From contig NZ_CP077770.1 of assembly GCF_019134595.1 (NCBI RefSeq), positions 3,282,501 through 3,346,500 of the forward strand: a DNA stretch of 64,000 nucleotides. Direction: 5' to 3'. Below the pieces are notes generated by a model. The model was not told where the DNA came from. It did no database searches and worked only from the letters and a program-made list of their open reading frames with translations. Numbering within the stretch: position 1 is the first letter of the stretch; each line of letters opens with the position of its first letter. A program made the position numbers and the translations under genes. Origin of the DNA: Pseudoalteromonas shioyasakiensis. GTDB lineage: Bacteria > Pseudomonadota > Gammaproteobacteria > Enterobacterales > Alteromonadaceae. This document shows, piece after piece, positions 8,862-19,103 of this stretch.

Positions 8862-9278
8862 TCACAAGTCATTATTCCTCTCACTCGGGATATCACTAAA
8901 ATACTCTACAAACTCAACTTCAAACCCTGCAGGGTCGATGAAATATGCATTTTTACGATATGGGTTTTCTGGGCCGTGTTTATCTATTTCATAACCGGCT
9001 GAAACAAGACGTTCAATTACCGCATTAATATCGTTTGTCACATAAGCAAAGTGAGCAAGGCCCACCTGGTGCCCTGCTAAATCACGGTTTTCAGCTTCAC
9101 CGTTATCGCTTAATGCAAGATATTGGTGATCATCGCCAAAGTGCAGCCACTTGCGCGGTTTACCAGACCATTTGCTGTCACCTTGGCTTCGCACGCGCCA
9201 GTGCGGGAATGCGGCTTTATAAAAGTGCAGCATGGCATCAACATTACTAACAACAAGGTTTACGTGTTCTAAATACAT
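8862..9278 (-). CDS. VOC-family (glyoxalase/dioxygenase fold) protein
   Basis: The ATG at 9278 has AAGGA nine bases upstream and gives 138 residues; an upstream in-frame start at 9326 has no support. MYLEHVNLVVSNVDAMLHFY, LAHFAYVTNDINAVIERL and FIDPAGFEVEFVEYFS form the paired beta-alpha-beta-beta-beta modules of the vicinal-oxygen-chelate fold. H5, H63-like and the C-terminal Glu of VEFVEY are candidate metal ligands. The length equals single-domain glyoxalase/bleomycin-resistance-like proteins. The substrate cannot be assigned. It sits alone between a repeat array and the pmbA terminator. Confidence 0.85.
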   Translation of the reverse strand: MYLEHVNLVVSNVDAMLHFYKAAFPHWRVRSQGDSKWSGKPRKWLHFGDDHQYLALSDNGEAENRDLAGHQVGLAHFAYVTNDINAVIERLVSAGYEIDKHGPENPYRKNAYFIDPAGFEVEFVEYFSDIPSERNNDL

Positions 9279-9354
9279 GGTAGTTTTCCTTTTTATTTTT
9301 AAACTGCCACCAAGATAAAACCTCAAGTTAAGTTTAGGTAAAGCGCTTTTTCAA

Positions 9355-9386
9355 ATAAAAAAGCCCCACTAAAGTGAGGCTTTTAA
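9355..9386 (-). terminator. Terminator downstream of pmbA
   Basis: AAAGCCCCACT and AGTGAGGCTTT pair with one mismatch or bulge. On the minus strand the hairpin is followed by a long T-run, 23 bases after the pmbA stop. Confidence 0.85.
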
Positions 9387-9408
9387 AAAATGATTAGTTA
9401 TTTATGAA

Positions 9409-10746
9409 TTAACTACCAGCAACCTGCATTTGTTCAATCAACACAGAGCCTGTTTGAATACCGCCGCGGCGCTCGATGTCTCCACCTAAGCCCACAACGG
9501 CCTTAAACATATCTTTTAAGTTACCAGCAATCGTGATTTCACTTACTGGGTATTGGATTTCGCCATTCTCAACCCAGAAACCTGCTGCTCCACGTGAGTA
9601 ATCACCGGTTACCGTGTTCACACCTTGGCCCATAAGTTCAGTTACTAATAAACCTGTGCCCATGGTTTTTAAGAGTGCTTTTAAGTCAGCATGCGTTTGT
9701 TCTACTAGCCAGTTATGAATACCACCAGCATGACCCGTTGGTGCCATCGACAGTTTGCGTGCTGCATAGCTTGCTAATAGGTAAGTTTGCAGTTCACCGC
9801 CTTGAATAATTTCACGATCTACGGTTTTTAAACCTTCAGCATCAAACGGCGAAGACGCTAAACCTTTTAATATATGCGGGCGTTCAGAGATATTCACACA
9901 ATCGCTGAATACTTTAGTACCTAAGCTATCAAGCAAGAAACTTGATTTACGATAAAGCGCACCGCCACCAATCGCCGACACTAAATGGCCGAATAATGAG
10001 TTGGCAATATCTGCTCTAAAAATTACAGGTACTTTCATAGTACCGAGCTTTTGGCTGTTAAGCTTAGCCAAGGTTTCGTTTGCTGCCTCGAGACCTACTT
10101 TTGCAGCGTCGTTTAAATCATCTTTATGACGCGCGATAGTGTAAGCCGAGTCGCGCTGCATTTGCTCGCCATCTTTACCAATCACCATCGTACTAATGCT
10201 GTGACGCGTACGAGGGTAACCTGCAATCATGCCATGGCTGTTACCATAAACACGTAAACCTTGGTGAGATGAAAAACTCGCACCATCTGAATTTACAATG
10301 CGCTCATCGGCATTCAGCGCCGCTTGTTCTGCTTGATGACAAAACTCCACACCTTGCTCAGGGCTTACTTCCCACGGGTGGTATAAATCTAAATCTTGAG
10401 GTGCAAATTCAAGTAACTCTTTATCAGCGATACCATTAAATGGGTCGTCAGAGGTGAACTTTGCAATATCAATGGCTTTTTCGACCACTGTACGTAATGT
10501 TTTCGGGTTTAAATCGGCTGTTGAAGCAGAGCCTTTGTTGTTACCCACATAAACACTGATACCTAAGCCACCATCTTGGTTAAACTCTATTGTTTCAACT
10601 TCGCCCATGCGCGTACTAACAGACAAACCTGACGTGCTCGACATCGCCGCTTCTGCAGCAGTAGCACCCAACTTTTTTGCATGCTCAAGTACTTCGCTTA
10701 CCGCGTCTTTCACTTCAGAAATGTGTTGATAAATAGGATCTTTCAT
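9409..10746 (-). CDS. pmbA: Metalloprotease PmbA (TldE)
   Basis: PmbA/TldE partners TldD to form a cytosolic Zn-protease that degrades unfolded peptides and, in E. coli, matures microcin B17 and cleaves the CcdA antitoxin. The 445 residues match the family length. Conserved stretches include SVSTRMGEVETIEFNQDGGLG, VNSDGASFSSHQG, PVIFRADIANSLFGHL and the C-terminal GNLKDMF (family GNLxxM signature). PmbA itself lacks the metal-binding HExxxH, which is in TldD, and none is seen here. tldD is not in the window. darP is divergently transcribed upstream, an arrangement common in gammaproteobacteria. Confidence 0.96.
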   Translation of the reverse strand: MKDPIYQHISEVKDAVSEVLEHAKKLGATAAEAAMSSTSGLSVSTRMGEVETIEFNQDGGLGISVYVGNNKGSASTADLNPKTLRTVVEKAIDIAKFTSDDPFNGIADKELLEFAPQDLDLYHPWEVSPEQGVEFCHQAEQAALNADERIVNSDGASFSSHQGLRVYGNSHGMIAGYPRTRHSISTMVIGKDGEQMQRDSAYTIARHKDDLNDAAKVGLEAANETLAKLNSQKLGTMKVPVIFRADIANSLFGHLVSAIGGGALYRKSSFLLDSLGTKVFSDCVNISERPHILKGLASSPFDAEGLKTVDREIIQGGELQTYLLASYAARKLSMAPTGHAGGIHNWLVEQTHADLKALLKTMGTGLLVTELMGQGVNTVTGDYSRGAAGFWVENGEIQYPVSEITIAGNLKDMFKAVVGLGGDIERRGGIQTGSVLIEQMQVAGS

Positions 10747-10883
10747 CTTGTGTGTCCTAGGTTCTGATATTTTTTATAGTGTAACGAATGCTAACACACT
10801 GCGAGACCTGCATCAGCTAATATTAATCATTAACTAAATGGCGTATAATAGCGAATAGTTAAGTTTACTGAATGAGCATCCTT

Positions 10884-11405
10884 ATGGCGAAGAAGAAAAA
10901 GCCACTTATTGAAGAAGAAATTATTTACGTATCAAAAAGCGAATTAAAACGTGAAGCCATGCAATATCATGGTCTGGGTGCTGAAATTGCAAAAATGCCG
11001 AAAAAGCAACGCGATCGTTTACCACTTAATCACGAATTAAAAGAAGCCCTTGTTGTTTCTGATAAAGTAAGTGATAAGAGCGATGCTTACCGTCGTAACT
11101 TAAACTACATCGCAAAAGTACTACGTACCACAGAAAACGTTGATGAAATCCAAGCGATGATCGACATCATGCTTAACAAAAACAACCAAGCGGATGTTTT
11201 GATGAACAAAATCGAAACCCTGCGCGATGATTTGATTAAACAAGGTGACGACCTGATCAATTCAACAATTGATCAATACCCGTCTCTTGAGCGCCAAAAA
11301 ATGCGCCAATTAGTGCGCAGCGCCGCAAAAGAAGTAAAAGCAGAAAAACCAGCCAAAGCTTACAAAGAGTTATTCCAGTATCTAAAAGATGCGATTATGC
11401 TTTAA
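10884..11405 (+). CDS. darP: Ribosome-associated protein DarP (YjgA, DUF615)
   Basis: This helical, highly charged protein of 173 residues (177 if the ATG at 10872 is used) corresponds to E. coli YjgA, now called DarP, which assists late assembly of the 50S subunit. Diagnostic segments are EIIYVSKSELKREA, LGAEIAKMPKKQRDRLPL, DEIQAMIDIMLNKNNQ, LRDDLIKQGDDLI and FQYLKDA. The MAKKKK start was preferred because it gives the usual basic N-terminus, but neither start has a strong ribosome-binding site. Divergence from pmbA is the conserved neighbourhood in this class. Confidence 0.95.
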   Translation: MAKKKKPLIEEEIIYVSKSELKREAMQYHGLGAEIAKMPKKQRDRLPLNHELKEALVVSDKVSDKSDAYRRNLNYIAKVLRTTENVDEIQAMIDIMLNKNNQADVLMNKIETLRDDLIKQGDDLINSTIDQYPSLERQKMRQLVRSAAKEVKAEKPAKAYKELFQYLKDAIML

Positions 11406-11890
11406 TTGCCTTCGCGCGAAATAAATTTCACGCCTACATCAAAGATATTTAATCGCACAAAGAGATTATGAGACGCTTCGCTTTAGAGGGAAACAAAGTA
11501 TTTTTTGTTTCCTCTTTATCTTCTTGCTCACTTCTCTTTGCGCAAAACATATTTGAACCACAGAGAACACAGAGGCGCTTCGCGCTACACAGAGAAAACC
11601 AAAGTATCACAAAGAGATCATGAGACGCTGCGCTTAAGAGAAACCTCCCTTCTCTTCCTCTGTGCTCTCTATGTCCTCTGTGGTTAGAAAAAGATCTTTA
11701 ACTCAAAAAGAGGTTAATAGGCGCTTCGCTGATAAGGTAAGCAAAGGATTTTTTGGTTTCCTCATTCACTTCTCTTTGTGAATAAATTTTTGCCCGACCT
11801 TCTAGCACTCGCCGCCATATCAGCAAACAAACGCAGTACAACATACACCATTGTTCGGCTCAAAACTGACGGCTGAAAGCTGACAGCTCC
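11406..11890. repeat. Intergenic repeat island between darP and the M13 peptidase gene
   Basis: A C-unit half (GCGCGAAATAAATTTCACGC) begins seven bases after the darP stop. It is followed by an A element (about 11456-11541), a B element with both arms (left GAACCACAGAGAACACAGAG near 11553, right CTCTGTGGTT near 11674), a second A element and a D unit ending at about 11890. No gene is supported. Confidence 0.85.
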
Positions 11891-11894
11891 AAAC

Positions 11895-11930
11895 AAAAAA
11901 GGCTCTGAGCGTTCACTCAGAGCCTTTTTT
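11895..11930 (-). terminator. Terminator of the M13 peptidase gene
   Basis: AAAAAAGGCTCTGAG and CTCAGAGCCTTTTTT form a perfect 15-bp stem with a six-base loop, 16 bases after the peptidase stop. The symmetrical A/T tracts allow function on either strand. Confidence 0.92.
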
Positions 11931-11945
11931 AAAATCGATAATCAA

Positions 11946-14018
11946 TTACCAGATTTTTACACGATCTTCTGGTTTGATATACATTTTGTCGCCTTCTTTC
12001 ACATCAAATGCCTGATAGAATTCTGGCATGTTTGAAAGAATACCAATTACACGGTAATGGCTTGGTGAATGAGGGTCTGTCATTAGGCGGTTACGTAACT
12101 CTTCGTCACGATATTTACGACGCCAAATTTGCGACCAACCCATGAAGAAACGCTGATCACCTGTGTAACCATCAATGATTGGCGCTTTTTCATCACCAAG
12201 TGATAACTGGTATGCCGTATAAGCAACTGTTAAGCCACCTAAGTCTCCGATGTTTTCACCTAATGTAAGCTGACCATTTACGCTTGCATCTTCAAATGGT
12301 TTGTACTCGTTATACTGAGCAACTAGCTGACCTGTGCGCTCTTCAAACTGTTTAAGGTCTGATTCGCTCCACCAGTTACGTAAGTTACCGTCACCATCGT
12401 ACTTCGCGCCTTGGTCATCAAAACCGTGACCCAATTCGTGGCCGATTACCGCACCGATTGCACCGTAGTTAACAGCGTCATCAGCTTCTAGGTTGAAGAA
12501 TGGCGGTTGTAAGATAGCCGCTGGGAATACGATTTCGTTGTTCACAGGGTTGTAGTAAGCGTTTACTGTTTGTGGTGTCATGTGCCACTCAGAACGGTCA
12601 ACTGGCTTACCTAGTTTTGCAGTCATGTCTGCATATTCCCACTCGCTGTGGCGAATGTAGTTACCTACTAAGTCACCACCTTTAACTTCAAGTGCTGAGT
12701 AGTCTTTCCATTTATCTGGGTAACCGATTTTTGGTGTGAACTTATCAAGCTTTTCTTTAGCCGCGATTTTTGTTTCTGGGCTCATCCACTCAAGGTTTTC
12801 AATCGCAACCGCATAACCTTTGATAACGTTATCAACTAACTCTTCCATGCGCGCTTTCGCTTCAGGCGGGAAGTTTTCTTTAACGTATACTTTACCTAGA
12901 ATTTCACCTAGTACACCGTTTGATGCATCAACCGCTTTTTTCCAAAGTGGAGATTGCTCTGTTACACCGCGAAGTGTTGTGCTGTAGAAATCAAAGTTAA
13001 GGTCTACTAGCTCTTTATCTAATAGGCGAGCGTAGTTGCTAACAAAATGGAACTTAAGATAGTTCTGCCACGTTGCTAAGTCTGTATCGTTGTAGATACC
13101 AGCAAATTTTTCTAGGTAGCTAGGTTGGCGAATGATTACATCTTCAGTTTTGATACCTGATGCATCAAGGTAAGCTGCAAAATCAAAGTCGCCAGTAAGT
13201 TTGTTAGCATCTGCAACGCTCATCTTGTTGTAAGATTTAGTCGCATCACGGCTTTCAACACGGCTCCACTGCGCATCAGCAATGCTTGTTTCAAGATCAA
13301 TAATTGCTTTAGCCGCAGACTCTGCATCTGCTACACCGGCTTTGCTTAAGATAGCTGTTACGTATGCTTGGTAAGCTTCACGAATTTTTGTGAATTTTTC
13401 TTCATCTTTTAGGTAGTAGTCGCGATCTGGTAAACCTAAACCTGACTGATAAACATACATCGCGTTTTCACTAGAGTTTTTCGCGTCGTTGTTTACGTAC
13501 CAACCAAACGGTAAGCTGCCGCCTTTAATGCGAAGTTCAGCCATTAAAGCAACAAGATCTGACTTGTTCTTAACTGCATCAACGCTTTCTAGCACTGGTG
13601 ATAATGGCTTGATACCAGCCGCTTCACGACCTGCTTCGTCCATATAGCTGTTATAGAATGCAGCTAGTTTAGCTTCGTCAGAGCCTGGCTTAACGTCTTT
13701 ATTTGCCGCCGCTTTTTCGAGTACTTCTTTCATCGCTTTTTGCGAATCATCGTAAAGCTGAGTGAATGAACCGTAGTTTGATTTATCACCTGGAATTTCT
13801 GTTTTCTCTAACCATTCGCCGTTTACGTGATAGTAAAAGTCATCTTGTGCGCGAACTGACTCGTCCATGTTCGCCAGTTCAATACCTGAATTTAAAGGTG
13901 CTTTTGCTTCAGTTACGGTCGCAGTTGCTGGAGCTTTAGTTTCTTGTTCTTTTTCACCACAACCAACAAGACCGAGGGCTAGTGCAATACTTGCCGCGGT
14001 AAGTGTTACTTTTTTCAT
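11946..14018 (-). CDS. M13 (neprilysin-like) zinc metallopeptidase, lipoprotein
   Basis: The 690-residue protein starts with a lipoprotein signal (MKKVTLTAASIALALGLVGC, lipobox LVGC), so it is probably anchored in the outer or inner membrane facing the periplasm. The N-terminal M13 domain (about 45-440) includes QDDFYYHVNGEWLEKTEIP. The catalytic domain has NAYYNPVNNEIVFPA, the zinc motif HELGH near residue 525 and ENIGDLGGL near 588 (third ligand Glu). It ends in KPEDRVKIW, where a C-terminal Trp is typical. PepO-type M13 enzymes cleave short peptides. Flanking repeats and its own terminator suggest a single-gene transcript. Confidence 0.95.
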   Translation of the reverse strand: MKKVTLTAASIALALGLVGCGEKEQETKAPATATVTEAKAPLNSGIELANMDESVRAQDDFYYHVNGEWLEKTEIPGDKSNYGSFTQLYDDSQKAMKEVLEKAAANKDVKPGSDEAKLAAFYNSYMDEAGREAAGIKPLSPVLESVDAVKNKSDLVALMAELRIKGGSLPFGWYVNNDAKNSSENAMYVYQSGLGLPDRDYYLKDEEKFTKIREAYQAYVTAILSKAGVADAESAAKAIIDLETSIADAQWSRVESRDATKSYNKMSVADANKLTGDFDFAAYLDASGIKTEDVIIRQPSYLEKFAGIYNDTDLATWQNYLKFHFVSNYARLLDKELVDLNFDFYSTTLRGVTEQSPLWKKAVDASNGVLGEILGKVYVKENFPPEAKARMEELVDNVIKGYAVAIENLEWMSPETKIAAKEKLDKFTPKIGYPDKWKDYSALEVKGGDLVGNYIRHSEWEYADMTAKLGKPVDRSEWHMTPQTVNAYYNPVNNEIVFPAAILQPPFFNLEADDAVNYGAIGAVIGHELGHGFDDQGAKYDGDGNLRNWWSESDLKQFEERTGQLVAQYNEYKPFEDASVNGQLTLGENIGDLGGLTVAYTAYQLSLGDEKAPIIDGYTGDQRFFMGWSQIWRRKYRDEELRNRLMTDPHSPSHYRVIGILSNMPEFYQAFDVKEGDKMYIKPEDRVKIW

Positions 14019-15115
14019 GGGAGTCCCGTACTAATTATTTTTGATGTATTTATCGAAAAACTAGCAAACCTAATTAATCATTAGTTTTTCGCTTTCACCA
14101 TAATAAACCTCTCAAGCGAAACAATAAAACCGAATATGTAACAATTCTTATCAAAACAAGATAAGCCGCATTTTTGAGCGATGGGAGGGGGAGATTAGCG
14201 GTAGCATTGTAGGCGCGATTTTACATCGCGAAATATTTCGATAATTCACAAAGAGGCTAAGAGGCGCTTCGCAGAAGAGAAAACAAAAAAGCATTATTAT
14301 CACTTACTCATTTTCTTCTCATTCACTTCTCTTTGTGCAAAACATATTGAACCACAGAGAGCACAGAGGCGCTGCGCGCTACACAGAGAAAACCAAATTA
14401 TCACAAAGAGATAAAGAGACGCTGCGCTGAAGAGAAAACAAAAAAGCATTATTATCACTTTCTCATTCTCTTCTCATTCACTTCTCTTTGTGCAAATATT
14501 TTCGCGCGAAATAAATTTCACGCCTACATCAACGTGGGAACGGCTTTAGCCGTGAATAAAATAAAGCTGTTCGGCGTTAAAAACACCTCCTACACCGTAG
14601 GCGTCACGCTTGCTTGGCGCGTCTTATATACAACGCCATTCCATCAACCTATGCCTGACCTACAAACAACACAATTCGGCTTCAAACTGACAGCTAAAAG
14701 CTGATGGCTAGTCTTTCTCTTTGTGAATATATTTTCGCGCGAAATAAATTTCACGCCTACATCAACGTGGGAACGGCTTTAGCCGTGAATAAAACAAAGC
14801 TGTTCGGCGTTAAAAACACCTCCTACACCGTAGGCGTCACGCTTGCTTGGCGCGTCTTACATACAACGCCATTCCATCAACCTAGCCTGACCTACAAGCA
14901 ACACAATTCGGCTTCAAACTGACAGCTGAAAGCTGATGGCTAGCCTTTCTCTTTGTGCAAATATTTTCGCGCGAAATAAATTTCACGCCTACATCAAACG
15001 TAGGCGTCACGCTTGCTTGGCGCGTCTTACATTCAGCACCAAGTCTGCAAATTAATAAAGAGCCCGCAAACAATGCCGCTTTGGCTAAAAACTGACAGCT
15101 GACAGCTGACGGCTG
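14019..15115. repeat. Intergenic repeat island with triplicated C/F/D block
   Basis: The first ~180 bases upstream of the M13 peptidase gene are non-repetitive and should hold its promoter. From about 14205 the gap is filled by repeats: A at 14248-14337, a B left half near 14348 and A at about 14400-14493. A block starting TTCGCGCGAAATAAATTTC is then repeated at 14511, 14734 and 14966 (spacing 223 and 232). The first two copies carry the F segment GGGAACGGCTTTAGCCGTGA; the third lacks it. D units close each block, the last ending exactly at the mutT stop. No gene is supported. Confidence 0.87.
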
Positions 15116-15517
15116 TTACTGCTCGTACTTCTGTTTTATCTTTTCGATAATCTCAACATTTGCGGCTGGGAAGCTGTAATCATCAAGCTCGCTTAGTGCG
15201 ACCCATTTGCCTTGTTGGCCTTCTGCGCCATGGGCCGTGCCTGTGAAATCATCAACAATGTGCACATCTAAACGTACGCATTTATCGCCATAGTCATGTT
15301 CGATAACCATCAGCTCTTCACTGCCATTTACGGTTAGGTTCACTTCTTCTAACAGCTCGCGCTGTAGCGCAGCAAATACACTTTCGTCCTGCTCTACTTT
15401 GCCGCCAGGGAATTCCCATAAGCCGCCTTGATGTTTGTCATCTGGGCGCTTACAAATAAATAATTGCTGATCTTTATAAATAACGCCAACAGCAACATGC
15501 ACTACTTTTTTAGTCAT
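15116..15517 (-). CDS. mutT: 8-oxo-dGTP diphosphatase MutT
   Basis: MutT hydrolyses 8-oxo-dGTP to the monophosphate and so prevents A:T to C:G transversions. The 133-residue protein shows a complete Nudix box: GGKVEQDESVFAALQRELLEEV fits Gx5Ex7REUxEExGU except that the final G-U is N-L. VAVGVIYKDQQLFICKRP is the typical MutT N-terminal strand pair and FPAANVEIIEKI the C-terminal segment. AAGGAAACAACAA precedes the ATG. It follows secA on the same strand, the usual gammaproteobacterial order, with a terminator hairpin in the 62-base gap. Confidence 0.95.
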   Translation of the reverse strand: MTKKVVHVAVGVIYKDQQLFICKRPDDKHQGGLWEFPGGKVEQDESVFAALQRELLEEVNLTVNGSEELMVIEHDYGDKCVRLDVHIVDDFTGTAHGAEGQQGKWVALSELDDYSFPAANVEIIEKIKQKYEQ

Positions 15518-15536
15518 TTGTTGTTTCCTTAATCAT

Positions 15537-15565
15537 AAAAAAAGCGACGCAAGCGTCGCTTTTTA
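15537..15565 (-). terminator. Hairpin terminator between secA and mutT
   Basis: AAAAAGCGACGC and GCGTCGCTTTTT form a 12-bp stem with a two-base loop, 14 bases after the secA stop. It may partly separate mutT expression from secA. Confidence 0.9.
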
Positions 15566-15579
15566 TCACCGTGTTTTGG

Positions 15580-18288
15580 TTATTTTAATTTACCGCAACA
15601 CTGCTTATATTTATTACCTGAACCACAAGGACACGGCTCATTACGGCCTACTTTAGGTTCTGCACGTTGTGTTACCACAGCGCCTTCAGGTGTTTCGCCA
15701 CCAATGTGCTCAGCTTCTTCGTGTTGGTATTCACGTGGTGCATTTTCGCTACGACGATGTTGCTCTTCAACTTTCTCAACATCTTCTTCCGCGCGAACTT
15801 GTACTTTACTTAAAATACTCACAACGTCGACTTTTAAGTTCTCAAGCATTTCAGAGAACAGCTCGAAAGACTCACGCTTGTACTCTTGCTTAGGATTCTT
15901 CTGTGCGTAACCACGTAAGTGGATACCTTGACGAAGGTGGTCCATCGCTGCTAAGTGATCTTTCCAATGTTGGTCTAGGCTTTGTAGCATAATCGCTTTT
16001 TCGAATTGACGTAGTACAGACTCGCCTACCATCTCTTCTTTTTGCTTGTATGCTTGCTCAACCGCTTCTTCGATACGCTCACGAAGTTTCTCTTCGTATA
16101 GTTTGCTATCGTCAGCTAGCCATTGTGAAATTGGCAGCTCAATTAAGAAATCTTGTTTTAAGCGCTCTTCAAGGCCTGGGATATCCCACATTTCAGCTAA
16201 GCTTTGTGGTGCAATGTATTGGTCAATCGCACCGTTTAGCACATCGCCGCGAATTGCAGTGATAGTTTCTGAAATATCGCCTTCTTCAAGTAGCTCGTTA
16301 CGTTGCGAGTAAACAACACGACGTTGGTCGTTTGCTACGTCATCGTACTCAAGTAATTGTTTACGAACGTCGAAGTTACGTGCTTCAACTTTACGTTGTG
16401 CGTTTTCGATTGCGCGGTTAACCCAAGGGTGCTCAATCGCTTCACCGCGTTGCATACCTAGTTTACGCATCATGTTAGTCATGCGCTCACCAGCGAAGAT
16501 ACGCATTAGCGCGTCGTCCATTGATAAGTAGAAACGGCTTGAACCAGCATCACCTTGACGACCAGAACGACCACGTAACTGGTTATCGATACGACGAGAT
16601 TCGTGACGCTCAGTACCAATGATGTGTAGACCACCCGCTTCGATTACTGCATCGTGGCGTTTTTGCCACTCTTCTTTAATCGCTTTGATTTGTTCATCAG
16701 TTGGGTTTTCTAGCTTTTCAACTTCGCTGTTCCAGTTACCACCTAACACGATATCAGTACCACGACCGGCCATGTTAGTTGCAATAGTTACTGTGCCAGG
16801 TAAACCGGCATCGGCAACGATGTCTGCTTCTTGCGCGTGGAATTTAGCATTAAGTACGTTGTGCTTAATTTTTTCTTTACGTAAGAACTGCGATAAGTAC
16901 TCAGAACTTTCGATAGAAATAGTACCAACAAGTACCGGTTGACCACGTTCTTGACAATCTTTGATATCAGCAAGGATTGCTTCGTACTTTTCTTCTTGTG
17001 TTAGGTATACAAGGTCAGCACGATCGTCACGGATCATCGGCTTGTTAGTTGGCATTACTACTGTGTCTAGACCATAGATAGACTGGAACTCAAACGCTTC
17101 TGTGTCTGCTGTACCTGTCATACCCGCTAGAGTGTCGTATAAACGGAAGTAGTTTTGGAATGTGATTGATGCCAATGTTTGGTTTTCGTTTTGAATGCGT
17201 ACACCTTCTTTTGCTTCAACAGCTTGGTGTAAACCTTCTGACCAACGACGACCTTCCATTGTACGGCCTGTGTGCTCATCAACGATAATAACTTCGTTTT
17301 CTTTAACAACGTAATCAACGTCTTTTTGATAAAGCTTGTGAGCACGAAGTGCCGCATACACATGGCTTAATAATGTGATGCTTGAAGCTGAATAAAGTGA
17401 ATCACCTTCTTGAATTAAGCCGCGCTCAATTAGTAATTCTTCAACTTTAATTTGGCCACGTTCAGTTAAGTGAACTTGCTTAGACTTTTCATCGATCGTG
17501 TAATCGCCGTCGCCTTCAACACCTTCTTCATCTTCTTTTTCTTGTAGCTCTAGGTCAGGCACAATTTTGTTGATTTCGATGTAAAGCTCAGAGCTGTCTT
17601 CTGCTGGGCCTGAGATAATCAGCGGCGTACGCGCTTCATCGATTAAGATTGAATCCACCTCATCCACTACAGCGTAGTAAAGTGGGCGTTGTACACGCTC
17701 TTCAATGCTAAATGCCATGTTATCGCGTAGATAATCAAAGCCAAATTCGTTATTTGTACCGTAAGTGATGTCGGCAGCGTAAGCGATTTTCTTCTGCTGT
17801 GGCATCATGCCTGGTACGTTACAGCCTACTGTTAGGCCTAAGAACTCAAATAATGGGCGGTTAGTTTCGGCGTCACGTTTTGCAAGGTAGTCGTTCACGG
17901 TAATTACGTGAACACCTTTACCTGTTAAACCACGAAGGTATGCAGGTAATGTAGCTGTTAGTGTTTTACCTTCACCGGTACGCATTTCTGCAATGCGACC
18001 TTGATGTAAAACCATACCACCTAGTAGCTGTACGTCGAAGTGACGCATGCCATTTACACGCTTAGATGCTTCACGTACCACAGCAAATGCTTCTGGTAAG
18101 ATATCATCTAGGCTTTGTCCGTTATCGTAACGCTCTCTAAATTCAGCTGTTTTTGCTTTTAAATCTTCATCAGAAAGCGCTTCTAATTGCTTTTCAAGCG
18201 CATTAATTAGAGCGACCGTCTTTCTTAGGTTTTTAATAGTGCGGTCATTGCGACTACCAAAAATCTTGGTAAATAAATTAGATATCAT
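15580..18288 (-). CDS. secA: Preprotein translocase ATPase subunit SecA
   Basis: SecA drives post-translational protein export through SecYEG. The 902-residue product is full length. It has the Walker [18 protein letters not shown] near residue 102, the DEVD box [20 protein letters not shown] near 210, [28 protein letters not shown], and [18 protein letters not shown] in the second helicase domain. The scaffold, wing and C-terminal zinc-binding tail ([14 protein letters not shown]) are all present. dciA lies upstream on the same strand, with an 800-base repeat-filled gap where some relatives carry other genes; no SecM-like leader was recognised. Confidence 0.99.
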   Translation of the reverse strand: MISNLFTKIFGSRNDRTIKNLRKTVALINALEKQLEALSDEDLKAKTAEFRERYDNGQSLDDILPEAFAVVREASKRVNGMRHFDVQLLGGMVLHQGRIAEMRTGEGKTLTATLPAYLRGLTGKGVHVITVNDYLAKRDAETNRPLFEFLGLTVGCNVPGMMPQQKKIAYAADITYGTNNEFGFDYLRDNMAFSIEERVQRPLYYAVVDEVDSILIDEARTPLIISGPAEDSSELYIEINKIVPDLELQEKEDEEGVEGDGDYTIDEKSKQVHLTERGQIKVEELLIERGLIQEGDSLYSASSITLLSHVYAALRAHKLYQKDVDYVVKENEVIIVDEHTGRTMEGRRWSEGLHQAVEAKEGVRIQNENQTLASITFQNYFRLYDTLAGMTGTADTEAFEFQSIYGLDTVVMPTNKPMIRDDRADLVYLTQEEKYEAILADIKDCQERGQPVLVGTISIESSEYLSQFLRKEKIKHNVLNAKFHAQEADIVADAGLPGTVTIATNMAGRGTDIVLGGNWNSEVEKLENPTDEQIKAIKEEWQKRHDAVIEAGGLHIIGTERHESRRIDNQLRGRSGRQGDAGSSRFYLSMDDALMRIFAGERMTNMMRKLGMQRGEAIEHPWVNRAIENAQRKVEARNFDVRKQLLEYDDVANDQRRVVYSQRNELLEEGDISETITAIRGDVLNGAIDQYIAPQSLAEMWDIPGLEERLKQDFLIELPISQWLADDSKLYEEKLRERIEEAVEQAYKQKEEMVGESVLRQFEKAIMLQSLDQHWKDHLAAMDHLRQGIHLRGYAQKNPKQEYKRESFELFSEMLENLKVDVVSILSKVQVRAEEDVEKVEEQHRRSENAPREYQHEEAEHIGGETPEGAVVTQRAEPKVGRNEPCPCGSGNKYKQCCGKLK

Positions 18289-18442
18289 GATAAAACCGTT
18301 ACAATGTATTCTTTGTTAGCTAGTCATTAGCTAACCCACTTTCTTCAATTGATAATTAATATGCGCTTATGCTCATGATGTAGGGCATATTAATTAACAA
18401 TTTATCATTACGCTGTTCAAAACACCGCTTATTTCGTGCGCT

Positions 18443-18470
18443 ATCATACCAGAGTCTGCGCAACATCAAA
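18443..18470 (-). promoter_or_regulatory. Possible secA promoter
   Basis: Reading the minus strand, TTTGAT and an extended -10 TGGTATGAT are 16 bases apart (hexamers at about 18465-18470 and 18443-18448), leaving a 150-base leader before the secA ATG. The -35 is weak; the extended -10 is the main support. Confidence 0.4.
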
Positions 18471-18637
18471 CCTTCTGTGTGTGAAGATATGGATTTTCAG
18501 CAAGAAAATTTAAAAATCAGCCATAATCTTTGATCTAACCCCATAAAATAGGTGAAAACAAGATTACTGAATAGATATGGCGACAATCGAAATAAAATCA
18601 AGATCAGGGGAGAAAAAAGCGAAGTAGATTAATATTC

Positions 18638-19100
18638 ACAAAGAGGCCAAGAGGCGCTGCGCTTAAGAGGAATAAATTAAGATATTTTTTTGGATCACTC
18701 TTTCTCTTCTCATTCACTTCTCTTTGTGTAAAAAATATTTGAACCACAGAGCACACAGAGGCGCTGCGCGCTACACAGAGAAACTAATATTTACAAAGAG
18801 GTTATGGTCTCTTCCTCTGTGCTCTCTATGTCCTCTGTGGTTAGAAAAAAGATCTTCAACTCACAAAGAGGGTATGAGGCGCTGCGCTTTAGAGAAAGTA
18901 AAAAAATGAACCTGTGGTTCTCTTATTTCTTTCTCATTCACTGAAAGATCTGACGCGCGAAATAAATTTCACGCCTACATCAAACGTAGGCGTCACGCTT
19001 GCTTGGCGCGCCTATCATACAACGCGAATCATGCACATCAACACATAACCAACAGGCAATACTGGACAACTCAAAACTGACGGCTGAAAGCTGATGGCTT
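18638..19100. repeat. Intergenic repeat island between secA and dciA
   Basis: An A element spans 18638-18728 and a B element 18741-18842, both with matching arms. A third, A-like element spans about 18856-18945 but has lost its right CTCTTTGTG end. A C unit with its full hairpin (ACGCCTAC / GTAGGCGT) near 18955-19010 and a D unit to about 19100 follow. The 350 bases from 18289 to 18637 are not repeated and hold the secA leader. No gene is supported. Confidence 0.85.
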
Positions 19101-19103
19101 TAA

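Noticed and set aside
16619..16942. Plus-strand ORFs antisense to secA
   Set aside because: They are shadows of a highly conserved coding sequence, with no ribosome-binding sites or domains.
18289..18637. SecM-type arrest peptide upstream of secA
   Set aside because: No ORF with a signal peptide and FxxxxWIxxxxGIRAGP-like arrest motif was seen; the motif seems absent.
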